From Owenia fusiformis (Eukaryota > Annelida > Polychaeta > Sabellida > Oweniidae), in NCBI GenBank assembly GCA_903813345.2, contig CAIIXF020000008.1:2363341-2427340 (forward strand): a stretch of DNA of 64,000 nt, given 5' to 3'. This document shows positions 1 to 13,300 of the stretch, in pieces (the first letter of the stretch is position 1; each line of letters starts with the position of its first letter). The notes beneath the pieces are model-generated. The model saw only the letters and a program-made list of their open reading frames with translations, did no database searches and was not told where the DNA came from. The position numbers and the translations under genes were made by a program.

Positions 1-232
1 CTCGACACTGAATGTTGGAATCGGGCCAAAAATAAGGATCTTTCATATCTACAATTGACAATAACGGTACTACTACTTTCACCCCAATGCTATCGTCGAA
101 CATCTTTTTTTCGAATAATGTTACATCTCATCACTCGAATACCATTGTCGATCAGGTGCTGCTTTACTAGGCCCATTGCTATGTCAGGTGTCACATCATT
201 ACTTACAGCAACATTGTCAACGTACATATGTA
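1..232 (-). pseudogene. Decayed mobile-element protein fragment
   Basis: Read on the minus strand, about 60 codons up to the window's left edge resemble a small domain I associate with repeat-encoded proteins of invertebrates. One frame has HMYVDNVAVSNDVTPDIAMG followed by VKQHLIDNGIRVMRCNIIRK. After an in-frame stop, a shifted frame resumes with FDDSIGVKVVVPLLSIV and then DPYFWPDSNIQCR. The order (a variable segment, then 'KV-VP' and 'FWP') fits one domain broken by a single frameshift. The element continues off the left edge. The family assignment is from memory, without a search. Confidence 0.35.
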
Positions 233-361
233 TTGTATATGGATAACAAGATAATTTTTCAATTTTTCCACTTTTAATTTTTGAGCATGCGCAGTAGCGT
301 ATTACATATCGAAATATGCAACGAAATGAAAAAACGAAATCACAAATAATCGAAAAGTAAA

Positions 362-498
362 ATGGAGGGAATATTTGAAATTATCAAAAGCAAATACAAA
401 TATACCTTTGCAAACTTGAAACAACAGCAACGTTCGACATTAGAGGCGTTTATTGAGGGCAAGGACTGGAAGTCGCCATTTTCTGTAAATATCACAAG
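362..498 (+). pseudogene. Possible first exon of a RecQ-like helicase (fragment)
   Basis: An open frame starts at ATG 362 and runs 45 codons to a donor-like AAG|GTAATT at 498/499. The peptide contains LKQQQRSTLEAFIEGKDW. This resembles the Q-motif stretch that precedes the Walker A loop in RecQ-family DNA helicases, where a conserved Gln sits a few residues before an 'xxGxD' segment. No Walker A motif or downstream helicase exon could be found before FNTB begins, so this is either an isolated exon remnant or chance similarity. RecQ-like genes are multi-copy in many invertebrates and are often broken. Confidence is low. Confidence 0.25.
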
Positions 499-1305
499 GT
501 AATTTCGTTTTGCCATCAAAAGTTTAACATTTACCCAGCTTCAGACCGGAACTCAGTAATCCCACAATGCAGTAGAAACTAGTTCAGATTTCAAAAAACT
601 CACAAAAATTGGAGGCTCACACATTAAGCTGAACAGTTGCCGATACATAGCATCATTTACATACATTAATCGTTAATAACTTCGGGGAAAGTGTTTTGTC
701 AAAAAAAGTCAAGAGAAGAGGTAAGGAAACTGCCTATTTATATTTTGATTTTCTACTTGAATTACCAAGGTAACCAGGTACACGCTAAGGAATAGGTTTC
801 ATGTGTGGGGGAGTATTGGCACAAGAATGATAAAATATAAGAAAAAACGCCAATTCGACCCCACATTTATGGGGGTAATTCTGACAGATCAGCATAAAAA
901 ATCAGGAAATTAGACGTCCAATTTTCTAGTTGTATTGCAATGTGTTCCCTACAATCTCGCTTCAATCATCTGAAACTTTTATTCATAAAGATAAAAAATA
1001 TGAAGAAATAACTTCAGCTTACCGTTAATAATGCAGACACCTAAATATTTGAGAAACTGTGCAAAATATTCCAATTTTCAAGAACTGCTACCGGATTACG
1101 TTCAATTAATTGAACACATGCCAATTTATTTCTGTCCATTTTTCAAAAATATCAAGCAATATAAGTTGATTAAAAACAATTATATATTGAAATTATTTAT
1201 TTTATCCAAAATATCCAATGTTAAAATATACACGACTGTTTTCTTATATAGTTTATCTAAAAATTGGACTGTGTAAAGTCGGTACTTCCTGTTAAAAAAG
1301 TAAAA

Positions 1306-4300
1306 ATGGAAAAAGGAGATAGTGCGAACAATTGTTTTAAACAGCAGCGATACAATGACAACGCAGAGCCAACACACAGTTCAAAAGAACAGGTAACATT
1401 TATCTGAGCTAGGGTGGTTGCATTGACCGTACAGGTGCACATACACACAGTGAGTGCTCACCATAAATGGGCTTCAAGTTGAAAGCCCATGCCATAAATT
1501 AATAAATGGCATCTTGTTTTTCTATCACCATACCCAGACCATGGTGACTTGAGACTTCATACTATCCAATAATGTCTAGATCACGGACTTGAGTCAAAGT
1601 TTTCGAAACTTCCATATAATTTTACAAGGATTGGAAACAAGCAGCCAGCGCTTTGGCAGAAGGTCATGTGATCACCTCTTGGAAAATGTGTGCTCCTGTT
1701 TGATCACATGATCATATAGTGCTATTTGATTGGTCATCGTATAGACTGGTGTACATAATTCTGATCTCATCATCCATTGCCAAAACGCTGACTGGATCTT
1801 ACCAGTCACCAAAAGAAAGTCAAATGAGGCTAATACAATTACAGTTATAATTTTGAGTGATAAGATACTGAAAGACTCTTGTTAATTTAGCTGTGTAAGT
1901 TTAAGTCACCAAGATGAGCTTTTTGAATTCCTGTTTCCAATCCTTGTGAAATTATATGGAAGTAAGTTTCAAAAGAAATGTTGACTCAAGTCCGTGGTCT
2001 AAATACACATTCCTAAATTTTGTATATTTTCCATTTTGTATACTCTCAACTACTAATGTATGGTCACTTGAAAATTCTCTTCTTCTTTAACATGGGGAAT
2101 CCTCACTTCAGCAAATCCAGGTGTCATTTATTTATGGTGAGCATTATAGTTCTTTCAAAGCCATCTCTGTATTGTGGCCTTGCTCCAGCCATGAAACCAA
2201 GAGGAGGGAAACCCCAGAGCTTAGGACTGATAATAAATACCAAATGTATATGAATATGAGATACCGGTATTTAAAAAACTCTATCCATTGCATTGCTTAT
2301 GACATCCTTCCCATCATCAAAAGTTGCCTTGTATATGTTGTTCATATTTTTCAGATATCCTGTTTACACACGTATAATATTATTATCTGCTTATTTTCTT
2401 TCAGAAAAATGTTGAGGACAGCTGTGAGCTTCTGTTTGAAGAATTTGCTGCTAAGGTTAAGGTGGACATTGGGTAAGTTTATTATTTTATTTTATTTTTA
2501 TGCAAAAATTGAGGTTAAGAAAATTTTGCCATCTGTTACTTACCTTAATTGCCACGATAACAATAAATAAGAAGGAGAAGGAGAAATAAACAAGAAAATT
2601 TAAGAAATTTAACGAAAAGTTTCATTTTTCAAAACAATGAAAGAGACCTTTTTTCTTTATTAACCCAAAATCAGTGGTGTTCAATGATGGTATCTACATT
2701 TAGTTTCATATACACCATCCTTTAACATTTTTCTTTCACATCATATGAAGCAATGTATCCACTGCGCATGCTCAATTTTTCTGTATACTCATATGAAACA
2801 AAGGCTGTCTTACACATTAAGGAAATATGTGTGTTTTGTAGTGTTCCTATTCTACATAGAGACAGACATATTCCATACTTGATTAAAGGACTACGGAATC
2901 TCTCAGAGTCATATGAGGTAAGTAGAGTAAAGGATGGGGAATCCCATTGGTACTTCAATGTAATGTTCCCTTATGGAGGTGTTCAATCTTCAGAGTTACA
3001 TTTTATAATAAGTTAAAAGGTTACTGAACTTTGAAAATTGTTTCAGAAAAAGTTATTTCAGAAAGTTTTCAGTAAAGGTAACTTTTAAAAAAGATTGATG
3101 TTGGCCAAATTGATACTTTCTCAATAACAAAATATTAGATTTTCATGTCCTCAAACATTCCAAAATACATTGTGAAATGCATTATTTTTCTAACATACCA
3201 TTACCTATATTAAATTTTCTGTTGCAGTGCTTAGATGCTAGCAGGCCATGGTTGTGTTATTGGATCCTACACAGTCTTGAGCTACTGGATGTTCCCGTTC
3301 CAGAAGATCTCAAGTCACAGTAAGTTCTTTCATCCATTTTGTATCAGGTAAACAAATCTGAAAAGCTCAAAGGAACCTTCATGTTGTTTGCCTCATCCTG
3401 TGTTTGTATGTCTTACGTAGAGAGGCATTTACTCTTTTTGGCTTTTACACTCATTTATTTGAGCTCATATGTTGAGCTAAACTATTGCTATCATCCATTT
3501 GTATGGTTGTATTTACTGTAAATGTGTTCATAAAAAAAAAAAAAGTTTAAATCTTACTTACCTAAAAGCTGCATCATTTTTGTACAACATTTAGCACTTT
3601 TGTAAGTAAAATATCTTTTTTAGTTATGACTTGATCTACATTTCAAATTTCTAAATTTCAGAGTTGCTCAATTCCTTAACAAATGCCAGTGTGAGAGCGG
3701 AGGGTTTGCAGGAGGCCCAGGTCAACAAGCCCATCTGGCCCCTACCTATGCTGCTGTAAATGCTCTATGTATACTTGGCACTAAGGAGGCCTACCAGGTC
3801 ATTGACAGGTATATTCACAATGTAATATATTAAATGGTCAACAGGCCCATCTGGCCTCCACCTATGCTACTGTAAATGATCTATGTATATTAGGCACCAA
3901 GGAGGCCTACCAGGTCATTGACAGGTATATTCACAATTCAATATATTAGAATTGCCTAATAATGTGGGTCAAATGCAAATAGTACATCCATTCACCAATA
4001 TTCGTTTTGTTAGAATTATGCTTTGATTTCAGCGATTGTATATGTCTCCCTAAAAACTACAACTCATTTATAGAGTAAGTTTCTCAATTATGGTTGAATC
4101 TTGAATTTCCTTGTGTAGATACCATAAATGAGTATGTGAGAACTGTAGTGTATTAACTTATTATTCCAGGGCAAAATTATACAGCTATCTTATGGCTATG
4201 AGGAACTCAGTTGGAGCTTTCAAGATGCATGAAGGAGGTGAAGTTGATATAAGGTACTTGTACTGAATAGTACTTACTTGTACCGACTTGTACTGAATTG

Positions 4301-7300
4301 TTTATAATGTCTATAAAACAGACTAAGTTTCTGATGATTCCTTTTCCCTCAAACTAATTCGCCAATGCACAGAAGAACTGTGTCAGAATCCCATCCCCTA
4401 AGTCAGCAGCGTAACCAGGATTTTGATAGACGGTACACGATGCTGAGGACCGAGCAAAACTATTTTGCTTTAATTTTTATGTTGGTGGTTCGAGGTTGGC
4501 GTCCGGCGTCTGTAACAATTTCTTACAACTTCCTATAAACTATAAACAAATACTGTTTAGACTGACTTCAATTTTTTTCTAAATCATCTACATGTTCTCA
4601 GAAGTTCAAATCTGACTTTAGATTTGACATTTGACCTTCAATGACCTTCTCAAGGTCAAAAAGGTCTTTTTTCAACTTGCTTCACATTGACTAAATTTTT
4701 TTTCAAAATCATCTACATGTTCTCAGAAATTCAAATCTGACTTTAGATTTGACATTTGACCTTCAAATCTGACTTTAGATTTGACATTTGACCTTCAATG
4801 ACCTTCTCAAGGTCAAAAAAGGTCAAAAAGGTCTGTTTTCAACTTGCTTTAAATTGACTATTTTTTTTTTCAAAATCATCTACGTGTTCTCAGAAATTCA
4901 AATCTGACTTAAGATCTGACTTAAGATTTGACATTTGACCTTCAATGACCTTCTCAAGGTCAAAAAAGGTCAAAAAGGTCTGTTTTGAACTTGCTTCAAA
5001 TTGACTAAAAAATTTTTTCAAAATCATCTATGTGTTCTCAGGAATTCAAATCTGACTTTAGATTTGACTTAAGATTTGACATTTGACCTTCAATGACCTT
5101 CTCAAAGTCAAAAAAGGTCAAAAAGGTCTTTTTTCAACTTGCTTCAAATTGACTAAATTTTTTTTTCAAAATCATCTACATGTTCTCAGAAATTCAAATC
5201 TGACTTTAGATTTGACATTTGACCTTCAATGACCTTCTCAATGTCAAAAAAGGTCAAAAAGGTATTTTTTCATCTTGCTTCAAATTTACTTAATTTTTTT
5301 TTCAAAATCATCTACATGTTCTCAGAAATTCAAATATGACTTTAGATTTGACTTTAGATTTGACATTTGACCTTCAATGACCTTCTCAAGGTCAAAAAAG
5401 GTCAAAAAGGTCTTTTTTCAACTTGCTTCAAATTGACTAATTTTTTTTTTCAAAATCATCTACATGTTCTCAGAAATTCAAATCTGACTTTAGATTTGAC
5501 ATTTGACCTTTAATGACCTTCTCAAGGTCAAAAAAGGTCAAAAAGGTCTGTTTTCAACTTGCTTCAAATTGACCAAATTTTTTTTTCAAAATCATCTACA
5601 TCTTTTCAGAAGTTCAAATTTGACTTTACAAGTTCTCAGAAGTTCAAATCTGACTTTAGATTTGACCTTTGACCTTCAATGACCTTCTCAAGGTCAAAAA
5701 GGTCTTTTTTCAACTTGCTTCAAATCTACTTAATTTTTTTTTCAAAACCATCTACATGTTCTCAGAAGTTCAAATCTGACTTTACATTTGACCTTCAATG
5801 ACCTTCTCAATGTCAAAAAAAGTCAAAGAGGTATTTTTTCAACTTGCTTCAAATTGACGAATTTTTTTTCAAAATCATCTCCATGTTCTAAGAAGTTCAA
5901 ATCAAACCTTCTTAAGGTCAAAAGGTATTTTCCAACTTGCTTTAAATTGACCAAATTGTTTTAGGTGGTGACATTTTGTCATGTTAATGCCTTGTCTTTT
6001 TTACAACAATTTATTTTTTGCTCCATCATTTAGGTTACACAACTGCGTACCCTCGAGCATGCCTGGTTAAGTGCCTGTTAGACAATACTGTATCTAATTC
6101 CCGACCCTCCCCACATTGGGGAGCCTCACACAAACCTTTATGTGTAAAATCGTTACCTATTTTAAAGTTATAGCAAAATAAAAAATGTGAATGTTTTTTT
6201 GCTCACTCTGTGTATTGTTTTTATACTCTTATATATGTATGTTTTCCAGGGGTGCATATTGTGCAGTTAGTGCTGCCAAGCTGACCCATATAGCCACTGA
6301 AGAACTGTTTGATAAAACACCCCAGTGGATCGTCAGGTAACTCACTGTCTTATTACTAAAATATTTTATCACCATGGTGATGCAATCTAGTGATATACCA
6401 GGTATAACACACAAAGTCTTGATTGTCATTGGTTTCACCAGAGCTATCCAACCCTTCTACCCTCTCCTATTTTCAGGCATTATAAAGGCATTCATATTGT
6501 ACATGGATCAGGTAAACACTCAAACACTTACATTAGTTAAACAAAACATTTTTTGTTTCATTTTCTTGCCCTGTTACATCACCATGTTTTGCAGTTGTGC
6601 ATACATATTTTCATTTGAATATATTATGTATCATTTCAGTTGCCAAACGTATGAAGGGGGCTTTGCTGGAAGCCAAGGTATTGAAGCACATGGAGGTTAT
6701 TCATATTATTTATCATTTCAGTTGCCAAACTTATGAAGGGGGCTTTGCTGGAAGCCAAGGTATTGAAGCACATGGAGGTTATTCATTCTGTGGAATTGCA
6801 GCCCTGGTTTTGTTGAACCATCAAAGATTATGTGACACACAAAGCCTATTAGTAAGTTTTATCCATTTATATACTCTGAGGCCCAAACAATAGCAGTATA
6901 ATTCCACACTCTGAGTGGGTCAAATGAATGACAATTTTGATGTGCTTTTAATCAATCAACACACAGTGAATGTCTGGTTTGGATAGGCTGCTGATAGTTA
7001 AATCTAATACCCAAAGAGAGTGTGTTGTTATTTTTGTCATACGAGTAAGTTAGATGAAAATTTCATATCTTAAGAGAATATACGAAAACCTCTTTTTGAA
7101 ACTGCTATTTGGGGCAATACCATAAACTGTTTTCTTCTATAAATATCATCTATCTAGAATGTATAATTTCTGAAGTTGAACTGTGTTTTGGTTAAGTTTG
7201 TACATAAATTCCAGTACTCATGATTGTGAAGTATACATTGACTGTGCTGTATAGTGCGAAGTGTTATAGTAAAATGTAATGATACTAGCCGATGATTTCT

Positions 7301-10300
7301 TTGTGTACTTATAGAGATGGACAGTGAATAGGCAGATGAGCTATGAAGGAGGCTTCCAGGGGCGGACCAATAAATTGGTAGATGGCTGCTACTCATTCTG
7401 GCAAGGAGGAGCTTTCCCATTATTACATCTAGTACTTTCTGCGCAAGGTACAATGTCAGAACTTGTGCTTTGACTTTTTTAAACATCATAAAGGTTACTT
7501 AACTGGATTTAAGAGAAAATACTTGCAACTGGATATGCAAAAAGTGTCATTAAGTTCAGGAATTGAACCCGAAACCATCACATTCTACCACTTTGGCATG
7601 GTATTTAGATGGCTCAAGCAGATTTTTATACTATTAAAATGCAAATAGAAAAAACAATGCTTTGATCTCTTCTATGTAATCATTTGCCACCATGTTATTG
7701 ATGTGTAGCTTTCTGTGACCCTTTGTTTTGAAATAAGATCCTCAAAATGTTTACATGGTGAATGTTATTTACATCCTGACAATTAGGTTTGCCATTCTGC
7801 CAATAATTAGGTAAACAGCTGCATGTAAAAGAATTAAGTAAACATACAAATGTAGTGATTGTTTCATTTGATTAACTTCTTTAGTGTGCATTATTATGAG
7901 AGAAAAATCTTGCTTGTTACAGATCCTGATGCCCTGAGCACTGAGTATTGGCTCTTCAATCAAGGTATGTAAAATTCTTGCCTTTAAAATAATGAAGACA
8001 TATTTTATAAAGTTGTTTGCCATAAATAATACATTTATTCATTCAGCTGGAACAAAATTGTAAAAGAATATTCCTCTAAGTTAGTTTACTTTCATTTTGA
8101 TATCAAATTTTCGTGACACTTTTTTGACACATGTTAATTATTAATGCTATATAATTGAATATGTATGCTATCTAAGATAAAATCCAGAAGTACCCTTCAT
8201 CAGATAAGTCTTATTTGGCATGAGGCCAATGATGTCATTTTCTAAAGTCAACTTCAAAAAGATCCCCAAATCTGTCACGGACCAAGGTCTATATATGCCA
8301 TCCTCTTCCTTAACAAGGTGTCGGAGTAAATCACCTTTATGGCTGATAAGGCTTACTCTATGGTTACCCCAATCAGCTACAATAATGTTATTTCCCTCTG
8401 TGCATACTCCATGTGGAGCGTCCAGCTTGCTTTCACTCGGGCCATCATTCCCATACTGCATCTGTAAATTGCCATCTCTATTAACCACTTGGATTCTATC
8501 AAGCTTCCAATCAGATACAGCAATATTATCATTTGCATCCACAGCAATATGCTGAGGGTATCCAAATTTTGCATTGCCTTCAGTACATGCTATCTTCCTC
8601 CCATTCTGATAATCAAGATGGAATATAGATTTAGTTTCTATGTCACTTACCACAAACTCTTTTTTAGTATTAAAGGCAATTGCGCATAGCCTTTTGCAGG
8701 GTGTTTTGATATCACGCAAATGGTTTCCATCCAAGTCATAAATGCTGATTGTATCCATGCCAACTTTAGCAAAAGCAAGGTTATTGTCGCATATTTTTGT
8801 TCCTCTGTATTCTCCTTGAATAGTGTTGATCAGAAAAGAATCTTCGTAGAATTGGATGCAATTTGGTCTGACGGCAACAAGTTTTGAGGTATTTATTACA
8901 ATCAAGTCATTGGTCCATTGGTTGGTACCTTCTATTTTTTGAAGTTTTTGAATTGTTTTTTGATCTTGGGGTCTGGTGTGATACACTTGGCATTTTATCA
9001 ATATGTCCATTAATTTGTTCACTAAAAAGCTTGTCCTTAGATCCTGAGGTCCTATGATCGTAATATCCCAAATCTCTCGACAGACAGGACATGGTATTTG
9101 TTTTGCTGGCTTTTTCTTTTCAACTAATGCTTTTAAGCAAGTTAAACAGAATGAATGCTGGCATTGTAGTACTTTTGGATCTTCTAATGTTTTGAGACAT
9201 ATCTTGCATTCCAAAATGTCACTAAAGTCATCAAATTTAATATTATTATGAGATGATGCCATTATAATTAAATTTTCTGTTAATGTACATTCCTTTTAAG
9301 AGGCGAAGGCTTTTCTAAAAATCTGTTTTGCTTTCGTTTTAAACATTTGTGACTCATTGAAAATAGTTGATTACCCGACTGAACAAAATTTGATAGGGAT
9401 ATAGAGAAGCTGTACATCCGTCCATCTGTTCGTTTATTCATTTGTTCATCTGTCTCGATCTAGCAAATCAAATACTGGTTGTTGCCTTGTGGGCATAGGA
9501 CCTCTGCTCGAGAAGTAGTTTTCAATATGGCCGCTCAATTAAAAATGACAAGCAATTTTTGTAAACAGTGTAATCATTGATGAATTACATGCTAGTAAAT
9601 GGATTAAATATTTGCTGATGCCTTATGGATATAGGACTCTGATCAATAAGGAATTTTCAAGTTGGCTGCTCATTTTGAAATAGCCACTTTGGTCAAAATT
9701 GTCATAGGCTTATGTCATATGGGCAAAAGACCTCTGGAAACAATTTCCAATATGGGCATTTAATTCAAAATGGGTCCCATCTTTTCTAACAACATGCCTT
9801 AAGGACATGGGACATGCTCAAGAGGGAATTTCCAAGATGGCTACTGGATTCAAAATGGAGTCCTTATTTCGTAAAATACGGAGTTTGAGAATGAATTTAT
9901 AATATAGTGTTACGTCACATCATGTGTGTAGATTTTGCCTTGTGCTTTTTTCTCTTGAAACCCCATGTTTTTGAAAAAAGGAGACAGTACTATTTTTCTC
10001 CTTCCTGGTTATTTCTGTCATGTTATATTCAACATGTAGATTGATTTGATAGAATAGGTTTTGTTTGGTGGGATTTCCTACACTGAGAAGTTGCTGTTAT
10101 CCTTGTGGGATTATTAATACTTTCCCTCAGTAAAAAGTTAACTGGTTAAGTTGAGCAAATATTGTGCAAGTGTCAGATACTTCCCACACAAGAAATTAAA
10201 TGCCATTAAAATGCTGTGTCTAAATTCAAACAGTCATGTCTACAGGCATTGGTTCAAAGTTCAAAATGTCAATTGTATATCTTGATAGTCAATATCTTTC

Positions 10301-13300
10301 AAAAAGCAATGTCACTCTGTACCTTACTTTTAATATCTGAAAAAGACTGGGATACCCAAATATAGAATTATTTGAAGATCTAAGATGCAGATATGTCCAA
10401 ACATATTGTATGATAAAGACTGATAATGACAATGACTGATCTATATTATAATAGTGATAACACTTTGTATGTGGATCTCCCTTGGTTGCAGTTTATTTGT
10501 TCCATTTCAGAGATTTCTACTTACAGACTGTTTTTGACTGAATTTGACTGAATTTTCAATGTAGATGCAATTTAAGTTTCTTATATGTTTCAGAAGCCCT
10601 CCAGAAATACATTCTTGTATGCTGCCAGCACCATGGAGGTGGTCTCATTGACAAGCCAGGGAAGTAAGTACATTATTAATTTCGGTTTTGGTTTTGTAAA
10701 CTTATACTCAAATTGAAATGAAATTTTAAACAAATGAATATTGTGGTTTGTATTGAGGGTAGATGAATTTGCAGTTTAGTCCTCTTATCTAGAATTAAAC
10801 TCAGGAGCTTATATCCCATAAAACATGTTTCTAATTAATAATTCTCATGATAATCAACATGCATCTTTAATAGACTTTGTTTTGATTAATATAAAAAGTG
10901 TTTGATGCTATTGCCTACATGCACATGTGATCTTAAATGAAGGAAAGTAGTCTCCCATGATGCCTCGTGGCAAAGGAGGTCTTCTTAATGCTTAGTCCAA
11001 CACTTTTGAAGCATTGGATTGTTTGTAAATAATATCTGGCCATTCCTGTTTGATTAAATATATATTCATGTTGGCACAAGCCTGCACTTGCATGTACATG
11101 TATACTTTACATAGTTCGTACAATAACATATACTACTGTAGTATAACACTAAACATTTTTTGGTATCCAAAATTTTATTTATGAGCAAAATCCAATTTTT
11201 CAATTTTTCCATAGTGGGCATATATATTATATCAGCCAGGATGTAAAGCTATATTATATACTGCCCACTTGTGAAAATACAACATTTTACAAACCTGATT
11301 TATATACAATAAGCAAATCCAAGTGTGGGATAAACAGTTATACATGATTTGATTGAAAGGAGGGGGAGTTGTTTGTCGGATGAAAAGGGAGAGTTTTTTC
11401 ATGCATTTCGTTTATGTCTTTCATCTAAAAAATATCAATACACTTTAAAACATTTTTTGACTATAAGATTGCACCATATAATCCCAAAAATATTTCTCAT
11501 TTTCAAGGATCATCTATGGATTAACACCAAGGTATTTTTAATTTTCAAACTTCAGAAGGCTGGGAATCATTGATAATCAACACTTTTGAATAATAAAAAA
11601 GCTGTTTTAAATAGGTTTCATATATGCCAATAATTTCTCAAATTGTGTATACTGTACACATTCCTTAATCCCTAGAATTTTCTCATTGAGGAATTTCCCA
11701 TAGAAATCCAATGGTACAGTTTCAAGCAGATTTTGATTCATTCGACAAACAACTCCCCCTCCTTAACAGAAGTGTACTGTACCAATATATACACATTTTA
11801 TTTGAAAATCTCAGTAAATGATTTGCTAAAGTTACAAATATATTTTGCATTATCTTATTCCATAATCACAAAAAGTAAAAATAGAAGTTTGTTATTATTT
11901 TTACAGTACATATAAATGGCATCAACATCCAGTATGATGTTTCATGTCATTAAAGCAGAACAGAACTCAACATAATGGAAAACATGCACAATCCAGGGCA
12001 GTGATCTCAACAGGATTTTTTCTCAAGTGGGTGCAAAATTATCATTTTCACAATTCAGACCAAAATTGGTCGAAATTAGCCCATTTTTCATGATTTTTTT
12101 CATTTTCAAGTAGGTGCAAATCAATTTTCAGGTGGGTGCAAGCCTATTTTTAAAATCTCAGGTGGGTGCTGCGCCCACTTGCTTTAATGCTGGGGTGATC
12201 ACTGGAGGGTATATAAAAATATACAAATTGAAAATTATTTTTTGATAAATCATAAAATAATTAAATAGTTTTTTTTTTCATTTTGAATATATATCATGGT
12301 AGAAATAAGCATCTTGTTTCATCAAGCTTCCGACCTGGGAACCGACGATGAGAAATAAGATGAAATGGTAAACCTTTTAAATCATTCTATAATCAGTGTA
12401 TTTACAAGACGAATCAGTTATAGCTTGTTTGTATGTGTCTTAAATATGACACATTCACTATTCTATATTTTACATATAGTGCACTATATACGAGAAAGCA
12501 GTAATATAAAGAAATAGATTGAAGACCTTTTGTACGTTCAGCTCCTTATTTTTAAAATACCCGGTACATCAACATTTTATGTCAATATCTCCAAATACTA
12601 CTTGCATACTCCCAGCTCTTCTGTGTTCTAAACATTTTTTATTTATTTATTACTTAACGTCTATACTCAACGGTGAATTTCAAAATGTTCGTAAAATACA
12701 ATAATGCACAAATAGAATTACAGAGCTGATTCCATTCATTACAAACTGTTCAACTTGTTGCTTCACACAGTCACTACAAGTCTAGTAGAACTTGCCTGAG
12801 TATAAAATCATAATAAAACTGATCAATTAAAGTTGCAGCAAAGAATAGTGTAGAGTGTAAAACCCTTTAATGAAGCATCTCAATGTTTAGTTGCAATCTT
12901 AAGTTAATTTGGAAAAAATAATTATTTAGAGATTATTCTCAACTCGTCTCTTGTCTTTATTGCACCTTTAATCAATGATACAGTTATACTTTAGATTTTA
13001 TGATTGATATTTTATGCAAAGAATACTGAACATTTAACACAATCTATCTGGGTGAAAGTGAAAGTACTTATTATTATATGTTGTCGAAAGCCATGAAGAC
13101 TAATGGGGTATATCAGAGTACATTACATTTAAAGGGACAGCAAAGGTTGGGGAGTGTAAAATATTGGAAGCAATCACAAAACATGCCAATTTTCCTCTTA
13201 CAATCCTTATTCATTTTCCAATGTAGTAATTGAAGATTTAAAATGTAAAAATGTCCAGATTCATTGTTCTTTGAGGAGTTGAGTCTCCCTCTTCATTTTT

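Noticed and set aside
1-1300. CHURC1, the next vertebrate neighbour of FNTB
   Set aside because: I looked for its cysteine-rich zinc-binding pattern on both strands and did not find it.
6597-6893. Independent 98- and 120-codon genes around FNTB exon 8
   Set aside because: They arise from the 82-bp exon 8 duplication read continuously. The phased splice model explains the region.
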